Of a stretch of 25,561 nt of DNA, positions 1 to 8,084 are shown piece by piece. A program made the translations under genes and the position numbers. This DNA is from SYAC01 sp046048055 (GTDB taxonomy: Bacteria; Planctomycetota; Phycisphaerae; Phycisphaerales; SM1A02): the NCBI GenBank assembly GCA_046048055.1, contig JBJOGW010000010.1:1-25561 (forward strand). The letters run 5' to 3'. Every line of letters starts with the position of its first letter. The first letter of the stretch is position 1. A model generated the notes under the pieces. That model searched no databases, was not told where the DNA came from, and was given only the letters and a program-made list of their open reading frames with translations.

Positions 1-1
1 G

Positions 2-379
2 CACAGCGTCACGCCGGCGGATCGCGTGGGCGGCGAGCGTTCGCGGCGGATCCTGGCCGAGGCCATGAAGCAGAGTCGCGGCGCCTGGCTCACGCGAATC
101 GAACTGCCGGCCACGCCGCAGGCATGTGCCACGGCCTCGGTCGCGGCGGGCCACCGGGTGCTGCTGCTGGATCCGCGGGGAGGGCCGCTGGCGGATCAGG
201 CGACCGGTGCGGCATCCATGGTGCTGCTGGCCGGGCCCGAGGGTGGGTTCAGCGAGTCGGAACTGGTGGCTCTGCGTGATGCCGGGGCCTTGCCGGCGTC
301 CCTGGGCGCCACCGTGCTTCGCGTGGAACTGGCCGTGGCCGCTGCGTGCGGGGCCATCCGCGCCATGCATCCGGCATGA
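2..379 (+). CDS. rsmE: 16S rRNA (uracil-1498-N3)-methyltransferase RsmE, C-terminal part
   Basis: This is the 3' end of a gene that enters from the left edge; about 125 residues are visible. RsmE uses S-adenosylmethionine to methylate N3 of U1498 in 16S rRNA, in the decoding region of the 30S subunit. The visible part is the SPOUT (trefoil-knot) methyltransferase domain. It contains the AdoMet-loop motif LLAGPEGGFSESEL, and the terminal SLGATVLRVELAVAAACG matches the family's 'SLGxxILRxETA' end, although the usual Glu-Thr is Glu-Leu here. The N-terminal PUA-like domain lies outside the window. The frame is open from base 2. The gene converges on a tRNA gene 35 nt further on. The family call is secure; the variant RVEL in place of RxET is a small oddity. 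Confidence 0.88.
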   Translation, partial: HSVTPADRVGGERSRRILAEAMKQSRGAWLTRIELPATPQACATASVAAGHRVLLLDPRGGPLADQATGAASMVLLAGPEGGFSESELVALRDAGALPASLGATVLRVELAVAAACGAIRAMHPA

Positions 380-414
380 ACAGTCCGGCTCGGTGCGTCG
401 AATGTCCGCGTGAA

Positions 415-487
415 TGGACCGTACCGGGGTCGAACCGGTAACCTCCGCCTTGCAAAGGCGGCGCTCTCCCAATTGAGCTAACGGCCC
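415..487 (-). tRNA. tRNA-Ala (anticodon UGC)
   Basis: On the minus strand a full 73-nt cloverleaf can be drawn. The acceptor stem is GGGCCGT with ACGGTCC (one G-U pair), the D arm starts TAGCTCAATTGGGAGAG, the anticodon stem is CCGCC/GGCGG around loop TTTGCAA, and the T arm is CCGGTTCGAACCCCGG. The discriminator base is A. The anticodon TGC reads alanine codons. CCA is not encoded in the DNA and must be added. A TATACT -10 box lies 10 nt upstream of the 5' end. Confidence 0.96.
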
Positions 488-497
488 GCGAGACGTC

Positions 498-503
498 AGT
501 ATA
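498..503 (-). promoter_or_regulatory. -10 box of the tRNA-Ala gene
   Basis: On the minus strand this reads TATACT, five of six matches to TATAAT, with 10 nt to the mature tRNA 5' end. This would give a leader of only a few nucleotides. No convincing -35 box is visible upstream. Confidence 0.5.
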
Positions 504-508
504 CGAAA

Positions 509-532
509 CGACCCGCCCATGATGGCGGGTCG
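509..532 (-). terminator. Probable terminator of the SH3b protein gene
   Basis: A 9-bp perfect inverted repeat, CGACCCGCC and GGCGGGTCG, encloses a 6-nt loop. It starts 46 nt beyond the SH3b gene's stop codon. On the minus strand it is followed by TTTCGT, so the U-tract is short. It also separates that gene from the tRNA promoter, which lies immediately downstream. Confidence 0.5.
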
Positions 533-577
533 CGTTCGTTTCGGGTTCGTCCGGGCCTTCGTGGCCAAGGCTCTCGG

Positions 578-1885
578 TCACTCGGCCGGTGACACCTGAG
601 CCTCGGTGCGGATGGTCAGGATGTCGATGGTGCCCGGGTCGATCACGTTGACCTTCAGGGCCTCGTCGAAACGCTGCGTGCCGCGGACACCGACCAGCGT
701 GCCCAGCATGGTGCTGATCATGTTGGGATCCTTGGCGGCCAGGTACGCCACGGTCTGGCCGCTGGCAGGATCCGTCAGTCGGAATAGCAGCGGCAGGCGG
801 GTGCCGTCATAGACGGAACTGGCGTTGAGCACGCCCACGGCGGTGTAGTCGGTGCGCGCCTCCAGCGCCAGTCGCAGCGCCTTCAACTGCTCGCTGTCGG
901 CGTCAAGCTGGGCTCGCAGGGCCTTCAGCTCCTGGATGCGCTGCTGGGCCTCCATCTGAATCTCCAGCTGCTCCACGCGTGCCTTGCCCATGGCGCGAAT
1001 GTCGGCCTCCAGCTCCGGATCCGCCATCAGGATCACGTACCGCTCCTTGAGCGTGACCAGTTCGGAGGACTCCAGCGGCTCGGCCTTCACCTTCACCCAG
1101 ATCACCTCGAGATCCTTGAAGGCGGCGCGACGCTTCTCGGCGGCGATCTCCGCTTCCGTCTTGACCGGCGGTGGGGGCGGGGCGGGCTTGTCCGCCGGCT
1201 TGGCCTCGGCGGGCGGCGCGGCCTCCTGCACGGTCATGTCCAGCGTGGTGGCCGGGGGCGAGCCGCTCTCGCTCACGGTCACGTCGGCACCCTCGATCCG
1301 GGCAACCTCGGCATCCGGGCTGGTGACGGGCGGCGCGGCATCACCGGCTGCGGCCCGTCGCAGGTACGCCAGATTGATCCAGCCGGTCGCGTTGCCGGGC
1401 ATGGCCACCTTGAACGCCTTCTCGCGCTCGCCGCTGACCTGGCCGAGCACCTTGGTGGTGGTACCGGCGGGCAGCTGGCCGATGGCCTTGAAACTGGCGT
1501 CCGGGTTGCCATCGGCACCGATGTTGGGTGCGCGCAACTCGACGTTGCGAGAGACGGTCAGCATCGAACCATCCGCCGAGAGCGAGACCGCGTCGCCGGC
1601 CAGCACGTAGCCCTGAATGTTGGCGAAGGCCGGGCCACTGGTGCGGATGCGTGCCCAACCGTGCTCCTCATCGGCAACGTCGACCACGGCACCGGAGCTC
1701 AGCCTGGCGAAGGGATACGCGCTCTGCACGCTCGGGCCACTTCGCACGTACACGTTGTCCGCCGTGACGATGGCCCGGTAGCCACTGGGCGCGGGCGCCG
1801 CGGGTGCCGAGGCCGGAGCCTGGGCCAGCGCAAGGGGTCGAACGGCCAGCGCGAGAATCAGCACGACGGGGCGAAGCATGTCCAT
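578..1885 (-). CDS. Secreted SH3b-domain protein with coiled coil
   Basis: This is a 435-residue exported protein without an assigned function. Residues 1-21 form a signal peptide ending ALA, followed by an Ala/Pro linker. Residues about 36-98 look like a bacterial SH3 (SH3b) domain (VTADNVYVRSGPS, then GWARIR and GYV), and about 108-176 a second, weaker SH3b copy (VELRAPN, GWINLAYL). A Pro/Ala/Glu-rich spacer (about 183-245) leads to a charged helical segment (about 245-345) likely to form a coiled coil, then a compact C-terminal part. SH3b domains often bind peptidoglycan or peptides, so a cell-envelope role is likely but inferred. It is transcribed divergently from the TolC-like gene, 87 nt apart. 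A TAGAAT hexamer ends 9 nt before the ATG and no Shine-Dalgarno is obvious. Confidence 0.8.
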   Translation of the reverse strand: MDMLRPVVLILALAVRPLALAQAPASAPAAPAPSGYRAIVTADNVYVRSGPSVQSAYPFARLSSGAVVDVADEEHGWARIRTSGPAFANIQGYVLAGDAVSLSADGSMLTVSRNVELRAPNIGADGNPDASFKAIGQLPAGTTTKVLGQVSGEREKAFKVAMPGNATGWINLAYLRRAAAGDAAPPVTSPDAEVARIEGADVTVSESGSPPATTLDMTVQEAAPPAEAKPADKPAPPPPPVKTEAEIAAEKRRAAFKDLEVIWVKVKAEPLESSELVTLKERYVILMADPELEADIRAMGKARVEQLEIQMEAQQRIQELKALRAQLDADSEQLKALRLALEARTDYTAVGVLNASSVYDGTRLPLLFRLTDPASGQTVAYLAAKDPNMISTMLGTLVGVRGTQRFDEALKVNVIDPGTIDILTIRTEAQVSPAE

Positions 1886-1894
1886 GGGACCGGG

Positions 1895-1900
1895 ATTCTA
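1895..1900 (-). promoter_or_regulatory. -10-like box close to the SH3b gene start
   Basis: TAGAAT on the minus strand matches TATAAT at five of six positions and ends 9 nt before the ATG. Transcription starting 6-8 nt after the box would leave almost no 5' leader. See the finding on leaderless starts. Confidence 0.4.
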
Positions 1901-1957
1901 CGTGCCAGCCGCGAGGCGGGTGGCCGCCCCTCCGCCTTCGGGCCGCGCCGTGGCGGC

Positions 1958-1963
1958 TACAGT
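1958..1963 (+). promoter_or_regulatory. -10-like box close to the tolC-like gene start
   Basis: TACAGT, within GCTACAGT, ends 9 nt before the ATG at 1973. The same octamer occurs upstream of the desaturase at 20924-20931 (minus strand). No good -35 box is visible. Confidence 0.4.
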
Positions 1964-1972
1964 GTGGCCCCC

Positions 1973-3736
1973 ATGGACGGTCGACGCGGCTTTCCTCGCC
2001 CAGTGCTCGCTCTTGCCTGGTGCCTTGCGGCCGTGGCCTGCGAGGCGCCGGAGGGTTCCAGCCCCGAACTGGATCGCCTGCGGCAATCCATGGATGCGGC
2101 CGTGGCCCGGGAACTGGCCAACGCCCCGGTCGAGGATCCCGTGCGACCCATCACCCGTCCCGTGCCCGAGGTGTTTCAGGAGTTGCGCCAGCGACGAGAC
2201 CAACTGGACACCATCGGCCCGCAGATCGCGGATGCGGGGCAGGGACTGGAACTTGGAACCGACCTGTATGGCCAGGAGTTTCCGGAAGTGGTGCTCTCGC
2301 TGCGGGACACGATCCAGATGGCCGTGCGCAACAACCTTGGCGTGCAGGGCGCGCGTCTGCAGCAGGGCGTCACGCAGGCGGAGCTGGTGGCGGCACAGGC
2401 GGCCTTTGACGCCAACCTGGTCGCGAGCACCCAGGGCCAGTTCCAGAACCAGCCCACGCAGAACTTCGGGGGATTCCTGCCCTCGGACTTCGCCAACCAG
2501 TTCCGGCAGTGGAGCTTCTCCAGCGGCATCGAGACCGCCACGGTGACCGGCGGCTCCTTCAGCGTGGGCATGGCGAGCACCTACTCGCAGCTCTATCCGG
2601 CCGATCTGTACTCCAACAATCCCGCGTGGATCAACAGCCTGCAGATCGGACTTTCGCAGCCGCTGCTCAAGGGCTTCGGCACCGACGTGAACATGGCATC
2701 GATCCGGCTGGCGCGCAACAACGACCGCCGCAGCCTGCAGCAGCTCCGGGCGCAGTTGCTGCAGCTCTGCCGCGACGTGGAGGTGGGGTACTGGCAGCTG
2801 GTGCTGGCGCGGCAACGCGTGGTCGGTACCGCCTGGCTGGTGCGTGTGGGGGTGGAGGTGCGCGAGGTGCTGGCCAAGCGACGAGCCTTCGACACCACGC
2901 AGGCCCAATATGCGGATGCGGTGGCCAAGGTGGAGGATCGCAAGGCCCAGCTGATCCGGGCCCAGCGCGAGGTGGCCGCCTCGGTCGACCGTCTCAAGGT
3001 GCTGCTGAACGAGCCCAGCCTGCCGGTGGGCGAGGAGACCATGATCGTGCCGGTGGACTTCATGGTGGACCAGCCGCTGGCCTTCTCGCTGCGCGAGGCG
3101 ATCGGCACGGCGGTGGAGCAGAGTCCCGTGATCACCGAGTCGTTGCTGGCCGTGGATGACGCGGGCATCCGGCAGGTGGTGGCGGACAACGGGCGGCTGC
3201 CGGACCTGAACCTCAACGCCCAGTTCCAGTTCAATGGGCTCGAGCAGGGCATGGGCGAGGCGTGGCAGGAGCTCACCGAAGCCGGCTTCGTGAACTACCT
3301 GGTCGGTCTCAACTTCAGCCAGCCCATCGGCAACCGCGCCGGCGAGGCCAACTACCGGCGGGCGCGCCTCCAGCGGTCGCAGGCCGTGCTGGCGTATCGC
3401 GCGGCGGTGCAGCAGGCCATCTTCCAGGTCAAGGATGCGCTTCGGAGCATCGACGCCCAGTACCGCCTGATCGAGCAGACGCGCGCGTTCCGGCTGGCCC
3501 AGGCGGAGAACCTGCGTGCCCTGCTGGTGGATGAGCAGACCATCGCCACGCTCACGCCCGAGTTCCTGGCGCTCAAGTTCCAGCGGCAGCAGGAACTGGC
3601 CAATGCCCAGATCCAGGAGATCCTGTCGCTGGTCGAGTACAACAGCGCCATCGCCCAGTTGTGGCAGGCCATGGGCACCGGACTGCAGATGAACCGCGTG
3701 GAGCTCGAGGTGACCGATGGGAGCGGTCCCGGCTGA
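1973..3736 (+). CDS. TolC-family outer-membrane efflux protein
   Basis: This 587-residue protein belongs to the outer-membrane factor family, which forms trimeric channels for efflux pumps and type I secretion. The N-terminus is a signal sequence (LALAWCLAAVAC) with a possible, imperfect lipobox at Cys23, so it may be a lipoprotein like many outer-membrane factors. Two repeats typical of the family are visible: one starts around SLRDTIQMAVRNNLGVQGARL with a following AQAAFDANL, the second around SLREAIGTAVEQSPVITESL, each with long helical stretches. The family trait 'LNFSQPIGNRAGEANYRRARLQ' is present at the second beta region. I chose the ATG at 1973 because the longer open frame upstream runs over the divergent SH3b gene and resembles no signal peptide. 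No periplasmic adaptor or inner-membrane pump gene is adjacent. Confidence 0.9.
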   Translation: MDGRRGFPRPVLALAWCLAAVACEAPEGSSPELDRLRQSMDAAVARELANAPVEDPVRPITRPVPEVFQELRQRRDQLDTIGPQIADAGQGLELGTDLYGQEFPEVVLSLRDTIQMAVRNNLGVQGARLQQGVTQAELVAAQAAFDANLVASTQGQFQNQPTQNFGGFLPSDFANQFRQWSFSSGIETATVTGGSFSVGMASTYSQLYPADLYSNNPAWINSLQIGLSQPLLKGFGTDVNMASIRLARNNDRRSLQQLRAQLLQLCRDVEVGYWQLVLARQRVVGTAWLVRVGVEVREVLAKRRAFDTTQAQYADAVAKVEDRKAQLIRAQREVAASVDRLKVLLNEPSLPVGEETMIVPVDFMVDQPLAFSLREAIGTAVEQSPVITESLLAVDDAGIRQVVADNGRLPDLNLNAQFQFNGLEQGMGEAWQELTEAGFVNYLVGLNFSQPIGNRAGEANYRRARLQRSQAVLAYRAAVQQAIFQVKDALRSIDAQYRLIEQTRAFRLAQAENLRALLVDEQTIATLTPEFLALKFQRQQELANAQIQEILSLVEYNSAIAQLWQAMGTGLQMNRVELEVTDGSGPG

Positions 3737-3741
3737 TCCGC

Positions 3742-4710
3742 ATGCCCCGCGTGTTGGCGAGCGATGACGCGGGCATCCAGGCGGCCGCGGAACGGATCCG
3801 CACCGGCGGGGTGGCGGCGTTTCCGACCGAGACGGTCTACGGACTCGGGGCCAGCACCTTCGATCCCGCGGCCCTGCGGCGCATCTACGCCATGAAGGGC
3901 AGGCCGGCGGACAACCCGCTGATCGCCCACGTGCTCGACGCCGTGGATGCCCGGCGGCTCGCGGAGGGCTGGGATGCCCGCTGTGCGCGCCTGGCGGCCG
4001 CGTTCTGGCCCGGGCCCCTCACGCTGATCCTGCCCCGGGCGGAAGTGGTGCCCGACGAGGCCGTGGCGGGGCTCTCGAGCATCGCGCTGCGATCGCCCAT
4101 GCATCCGGTGGCCCGTTCGCTGCTGTACGCGGTGGACGGGCCGGTGAGCGCTCCCAGCGCCAATCGCTCGGGGCATGTGTCGCCGACCACCGCGGAGCAC
4201 GTGATGGCGGACTTTCCCGATGAGCCCGAGTTGCTCGTGCTGGACGGCGGCCGCGCGGGTTTCGGCATCGAGAGCACGGTCCTGGACCTGTGCGCAGACC
4301 GTCCCGTGATCCGCAGGCCAGGCTCCGTGACGGCCGAGGCGCTGCGACGTTTCGTGGGGCCGGTGCATGTGCTGCATGCGGGGGAGCAGGGGATCAGTCC
4401 CGGCACGAGCGCGGTGCACTATGCGCCGGATCGGCCCGCCACCATGGTGCCGTCGGCCCGACTCTCGGTCTTCCTGAGTTCCCTGCGGTCGCCCGCGGCC
4501 GTGCTGGTGATGCCCGGCACCGAGGTGCGGCCGCCGCATGTGGCCATCCGCATGGATCCCGATGCCGAGGGCTACGCCCGGATGCTCTACGCCCGGCTGC
4601 GCGAGGCCGAGGCCACGGGTCTCGAGCGGATCGTGATCGAGGAGCCCGCCGGCCGCGAGGGCGTCTGGTTGGCGGTGCTGGACCGGCTGCGGCGGGCCAC
4701 CGTGGGCTGA
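3742..4710 (+). CDS. sua5: L-threonylcarbamoyladenylate synthase, Sua5 type
   Basis: The enzyme makes threonylcarbamoyl-AMP from threonine, bicarbonate and ATP, the first step of the t6A modification at position 37 of ANN-decoding tRNAs. The 322-residue length matches the two-domain Sua5 form rather than short TsaC/YrdC. The YrdC domain (about 1-200) shows GGVAAFPTETVYGLG, the KGRPADNPLIAHV nucleotide-binding motif, FWPGPLTLIL, and SAPSANRSGHVSPT. The interdomain linker SPGTSAVHYAPD is the Sua5 version of 'SPGMKYKHYAP', followed by a C-terminal Sua5 domain (about 225-322). The ATG at 3742 lies 5 nt after the tolC-like stop, so the two genes are probably co-transcribed, although their functions are unrelated. 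The gene converges with hutU, 7 nt apart. Confidence 0.95.
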   Translation: MPRVLASDDAGIQAAAERIRTGGVAAFPTETVYGLGASTFDPAALRRIYAMKGRPADNPLIAHVLDAVDARRLAEGWDARCARLAAAFWPGPLTLILPRAEVVPDEAVAGLSSIALRSPMHPVARSLLYAVDGPVSAPSANRSGHVSPTTAEHVMADFPDEPELLVLDGGRAGFGIESTVLDLCADRPVIRRPGSVTAEALRRFVGPVHVLHAGEQGISPGTSAVHYAPDRPATMVPSARLSVFLSSLRSPAAVLVMPGTEVRPPHVAIRMDPDAEGYARMLYARLREAEATGLERIVIEEPAGREGVWLAVLDRLRRATVG

Positions 4711-4717
4711 GACGACC

Positions 4718-6382
4718 TCACGCCATCGGGATCTTCACGCCCAGCCGCCGGGCGCAGTCCTGGGCCAGGTCGTAGCCGGCGTCCGCGTGCCGGAACACGC
4801 CCATCATCGGATCGTTGGTCAGCACACGCTGCACGCGTGCGGCCGCTTCGGGCGTTCCGTCCGCCACCACCACCTGCCCCGCGTGCTGGCTGAAGCCGAT
4901 GCCCACGCCACCACCATGGTGAAAGCTGGTCCAGCTGGCGCCGCTGGCGATGTTCACCGCAAAGTTCAGCAGCGGCCAGTCGCTCACCGCATCGGTTCCG
5001 TCGAGCATGCCCTCGGTCTCGCGGTTGGGGCTGGCCACGCTGCCGCAGTCCAGATGGTCGCGACCGATCACGATCGGCGCCTTCACCTCGCCCTTGGCCA
5101 CCATCTCGTTGAAGCGCAGCCCCGCACGATCGCGCTCGCCCAGGCCCAGCCAGCAGATGCGGGCCGGCAGCCCCTGGAAGGCGATGCGATCCTGCGCCAT
5201 CCGGATCCACCGCTCCAGGCCCTTGTCGTGGGGAAAGAGCTTCAGCACCGCCTCGTCGGTCGCGCGGATGTCGGCCGGATCGCCCGAGAGCGCCACCCAG
5301 CGGAAGGGCCCGCGTCCGGTGCAGAACTGCGGTCGGATGTAGGCGGGCACGAAGCCGGGAAAGGCGAACGCGTCGGCGAAGCCGTGATCCATCGCCCGCT
5401 GGCGGATGTTGTTGCCGTAGTCGAACACCCTCGAACCGGCCCTCATGAAGTCCACCATCAGGCGCACGTGCGCCTCCATGCTGGCGGTGCTCAGCCGCTG
5501 GTACTCGGCGGGGTCGCTCGCGCGCAGGGCATCGGCCGAGGCGCGGGTCAGGCCCTGGGGGTAGTAGCCCTCGAGCGGGTCATGCGCGCTGGTCTGGTCG
5601 GTCAGCGTCTCGGGCACGATCTTCCGCGCCTGCAGCCGCGCGAGCAGGTCCACCGCGTTGGCCAGCACGCCCACGCTGATCGCCTCGCCTCGCCTCTTCA
5701 GTTCGATCGCCCGGTCGATCGCCCGGTCCAGGTCCTCGTGCACCTCGTCCAGATAGCGGTCGTGCACGCGCTTCGTCAGGCGTTCCATGCACACGTCGGC
5801 GATCAGGCAGGTGCCCTCGTTCATGGTGATGGCCAGCGGCTGGGCGCCGCCCATGCCACCGCAGCCCGCCGTCACGTTCAGCGTGCCCCGCAGCGTGCCG
5901 CCGAAGTGCTGCCGCGCGCACTCGGCATACGTCTCGTAGGTGCCCTGCACGATGCCCTGGGTGCCGATGTAGATCCAGCTGCCCGCGGTCATCTGCCCGA
6001 ACATCATCAGGCCGCGAGCCTCCAGGTCGTCGAAGTGCCCCTGCGTGGCCCAGTGGGGCACCAGATTGGAGTTGGCGATGAGCACGCGGGGGGCGTCGGC
6101 GTGCGTGCGCACCACGCCCACCGGCTTGCCGCTCTGCACGAGCAGCGTCTCGTCCGTCCCCAGCGACTGCAGCGCCTTCACGATGGCGTCGAAGCATGCC
6201 CAGTCGCGCGCTGCCCGCCCTCGGCCGCCGTACACCACCAGATCGCCGGGCCGCTCCGCCACCTCGGGATCCAGATTGTTCATCAGCATCCGCATGGCGG
6301 CCTCGGCGGCCCAGGTGCGGCAGGTGCGTTGCGTGCCGCGGGGGGCTCGCACGATCCGGTGGGCCTCGGTGGCGGTGGACAT
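4718..6382 (-). CDS. hutU: Urocanate hydratase (urocanase)
   Basis: HutU converts urocanate to imidazolone propionate with tightly bound NAD+, the second step of histidine degradation, in the cytoplasm. The 554-residue length is standard. The signature FQGLPARICW is intact and includes the active-site cysteine, Cys410. Other conserved blocks are MNNLDPEVAERPGDLVVYGG near the N-terminus, QMTAGSWIYIGTQGIVQGTY (NAD site), YIRPQFCTGRGPFRWVALSGD, and a C-terminal segment with SWTSFHHGGGVGIGFSQHAG. The motif usually read as 'MNGG' is MNEG here. The gene follows hutH by 70 nt on the same strand. A TAGATT box ends 6 nt before the ATG, so it may also have its own, leaderless transcript. Confidence 0.98.
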   Translation of the reverse strand: MSTATEAHRIVRAPRGTQRTCRTWAAEAAMRMLMNNLDPEVAERPGDLVVYGGRGRAARDWACFDAIVKALQSLGTDETLLVQSGKPVGVVRTHADAPRVLIANSNLVPHWATQGHFDDLEARGLMMFGQMTAGSWIYIGTQGIVQGTYETYAECARQHFGGTLRGTLNVTAGCGGMGGAQPLAITMNEGTCLIADVCMERLTKRVHDRYLDEVHEDLDRAIDRAIELKRRGEAISVGVLANAVDLLARLQARKIVPETLTDQTSAHDPLEGYYPQGLTRASADALRASDPAEYQRLSTASMEAHVRLMVDFMRAGSRVFDYGNNIRQRAMDHGFADAFAFPGFVPAYIRPQFCTGRGPFRWVALSGDPADIRATDEAVLKLFPHDKGLERWIRMAQDRIAFQGLPARICWLGLGERDRAGLRFNEMVAKGEVKAPIVIGRDHLDCGSVASPNRETEGMLDGTDAVSDWPLLNFAVNIASGASWTSFHHGGGVGIGFSQHAGQVVVADGTPEAAARVQRVLTNDPMMGVFRHADAGYDLAQDCARRLGVKIPMA

Positions 6383-6388
6383 GGACGG

Positions 6389-6394
6389 AATCTA
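6389..6394 (-). promoter_or_regulatory. -10-like box close to the hutU start
   Basis: TAGATT on the minus strand ends exactly 6 nt before the hutU ATG. This places the expected first transcribed base at or next to the start codon. A weak TTCGAT lies 18 nt upstream. There is no Shine-Dalgarno in between. Confidence 0.4.
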
Positions 6395-6452
6395 GCCGCC
6401 TCGCCCCGAGGAATCGAAGTCGAACGCCGCGGAATTCCGCCCGGACCCGACC

Positions 6453-7979
6453 TCAGGGTGCCAGCGTGCCCGCCTCGATCGCTGCCGCGATGGCCGCGAT
6501 GTCCGGCGCCGGACTGCGGTCGCCTCCCAGGGGCGGCACCAGCCGCCGCACCGCGGCGTGCAAACGCTCCACCCCCTCGCCCGAGCGTCGTGGGCGATGG
6601 GCCTCGAGCGCCTGCGACATGACCAGCAGTTCCACGGCGATCACGTCGCGCAGCAGCCGGACTGCGCGGTCGAGCTGGGCGCCCGCCAGCGGACCGAAGC
6701 TGTTGTAGTCCTCGATGCCGCCGCAGGTGCTCACGTTGCCAACGCTGGCCGGGTGCGCCAAGGACTGCAGTTCGTTCACGCACGCGGCCGCGGTGTACTG
6801 CGTGATCATCAGGCCGCTCTCCAGGCCAGGCTGGGCCGCCAGGTGCGGCTTGACCGGGTTGAACGTGTCCAGTCCCGAGAGCACCCAGAACGTGCGGCGC
6901 TCGCTGATGCCGGCCACATGGCAGATGGCGATCTTGGCCGCGTCCATGGCGATCGCCAGCGGCATGCCGTGAAAGTTGCCGCCGCTGACCACGTCAAAGC
7001 CGCCACCGCCCGCGGGCACCACCAGCGGGTTGTCGGTCACGGCACCCAGCTCGTGCTCGATCACCGAACGCTGGGCACGCAACTGGTCCATCACCGCACC
7101 CAGCACCTGCGGCGTGCATCGCAGCGAGTAGGGATCCTGCACGCGTGGATCCCCTTCGCGGTGCGAGGGGATGATCTGGCTGCCCGCCAGCATCTGCTTC
7201 ATGCGGCGGGCCACCTGGATCTGTCCCGGCTGAAAGCGGACCTCATGGATGCGTCCATCCAGCGGCGCCTCGCTGGCCATGCAGGCGTCGATGCTCATGG
7301 CCGCCGCACCGATCGCCGCGTCCAGCACCGGATCCAGTGCCGCAAAGGCCAATGCTCCGCGAGCCGCCATCAGGTGCGTGCCGTTCAGCAGGGCCAGGCC
7401 CTCCTTGGCCTCCAGGTCGATCGGCGCGAGGCCCGCCGAGCGCAGCGCCTCGGCAGCCGGTTGCCTTCGGCCCTGCACCAGCACGTCGCCCTCTCCCAGC
7501 AGCGCCATCGACGCGTGCGCCAGCGGGGCCAGGTCACCGCTGGCTCCCACGCTGCCGCGTTCCGGCACCACCGGGGTGATGCCATGGTTCAGCAGGTCGA
7601 TCAGTCGTTCCACCACCACCACCCGCACGCCGCTGCGGCCGCGGCTCAGGCTGGCCGCCAGCAGTAGCAGCATGGCCCGAACCAGCGGCACGGCAAGCGG
7701 GTCGCCCACGCCGGCCGCGTGCGAGCGCACGATGTTCCGCTGCAGTGCACGCAGCATCCCGGGCTCCACGCGCACGTGGGCCAGCGATCCGAATCCGGTG
7801 TTCACGCCGTAGACCGGTCGGGACTCCGCCGCCACCCGGTCCACGGCCGCCCGCGCCATCTCCACGTCGCGCCGGGCCTGCGGGTCCAGTTCCACGCGCC
7901 GCCGTCCATGCGCCACGCCGTGGACCTGATCCACCGAGAGCGGCGTGCCATCCAACGGAAGCGTGTCCTGACCGGGCAT
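6453..7979 (-). CDS. hutH: Histidine ammonia-lyase (histidase)
   Basis: HutH removes ammonia from L-histidine to give trans-urocanate, the first step of histidine breakdown, in the cytoplasm. The 508-residue protein carries the GSVGASGDLAPLAH signature; Ala146-Ser147-Gly148 cyclise to the MIO electrophile. VYGVNTGFGSLA near residue 57 holds the catalytic tyrosine, and QDPYSLRCTPQVLG, the NP of TDNPLV, and GNFHG are also in place. It is the first gene of a hutH-hutU pair. hutI and hutG-type genes for the later steps are not in the window, so the rest of the pathway must be elsewhere. A TACTCT hexamer ends 6 nt before the ATG. Confidence 0.97.
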   Translation of the reverse strand: MPGQDTLPLDGTPLSVDQVHGVAHGRRRVELDPQARRDVEMARAAVDRVAAESRPVYGVNTGFGSLAHVRVEPGMLRALQRNIVRSHAAGVGDPLAVPLVRAMLLLLAASLSRGRSGVRVVVVERLIDLLNHGITPVVPERGSVGASGDLAPLAHASMALLGEGDVLVQGRRQPAAEALRSAGLAPIDLEAKEGLALLNGTHLMAARGALAFAALDPVLDAAIGAAAMSIDACMASEAPLDGRIHEVRFQPGQIQVARRMKQMLAGSQIIPSHREGDPRVQDPYSLRCTPQVLGAVMDQLRAQRSVIEHELGAVTDNPLVVPAGGGGFDVVSGGNFHGMPLAIAMDAAKIAICHVAGISERRTFWVLSGLDTFNPVKPHLAAQPGLESGLMITQYTAAACVNELQSLAHPASVGNVSTCGGIEDYNSFGPLAGAQLDRAVRLLRDVIAVELLVMSQALEAHRPRRSGEGVERLHAAVRRLVPPLGGDRSPAPDIAAIAAAIEAGTLAP

Positions 7980-7985
7980 TCCGCA

Positions 7986-7991
7986 AGAGTA
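7986..7991 (-). promoter_or_regulatory. -10-like box close to the hutH start
   Basis: TACTCT on the minus strand ends 6 nt before the hutH ATG. It fits the loose TAnnnT pattern but lacks the central A, so on its own it is weak. It counts mainly because its spacing equals that of hutU, pfkB and glyA. Confidence 0.25.
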
Positions 7992-8084
7992 AGGTCATCG
8001 AAGCCGGGCGGCCCGGCTCACGGCCGCCGCGTGTCGCGCCCGCAGGCAGTTGCGTGCGGTGGAGCCACAGCCCATCATCCGGGC

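Noticed and set aside
1661..1972. Upstream extension of the tolC-like frame
   Set aside because: It overlaps the divergent SH3b gene and would place the clear signal sequence in the middle of the protein.
4787..6622. A 611-codon open frame on the plus strand opposite hutU
   Set aside because: His/Ala/Arg-rich translation without motifs. hutU on the other strand is intact and conserved throughout.
4717..7979. hutU or hutH as inactive copies
   Set aside because: Both active-site signatures (FQGLPARICW and GASGDL) are intact and lengths are normal, so neither is a pseudogene.
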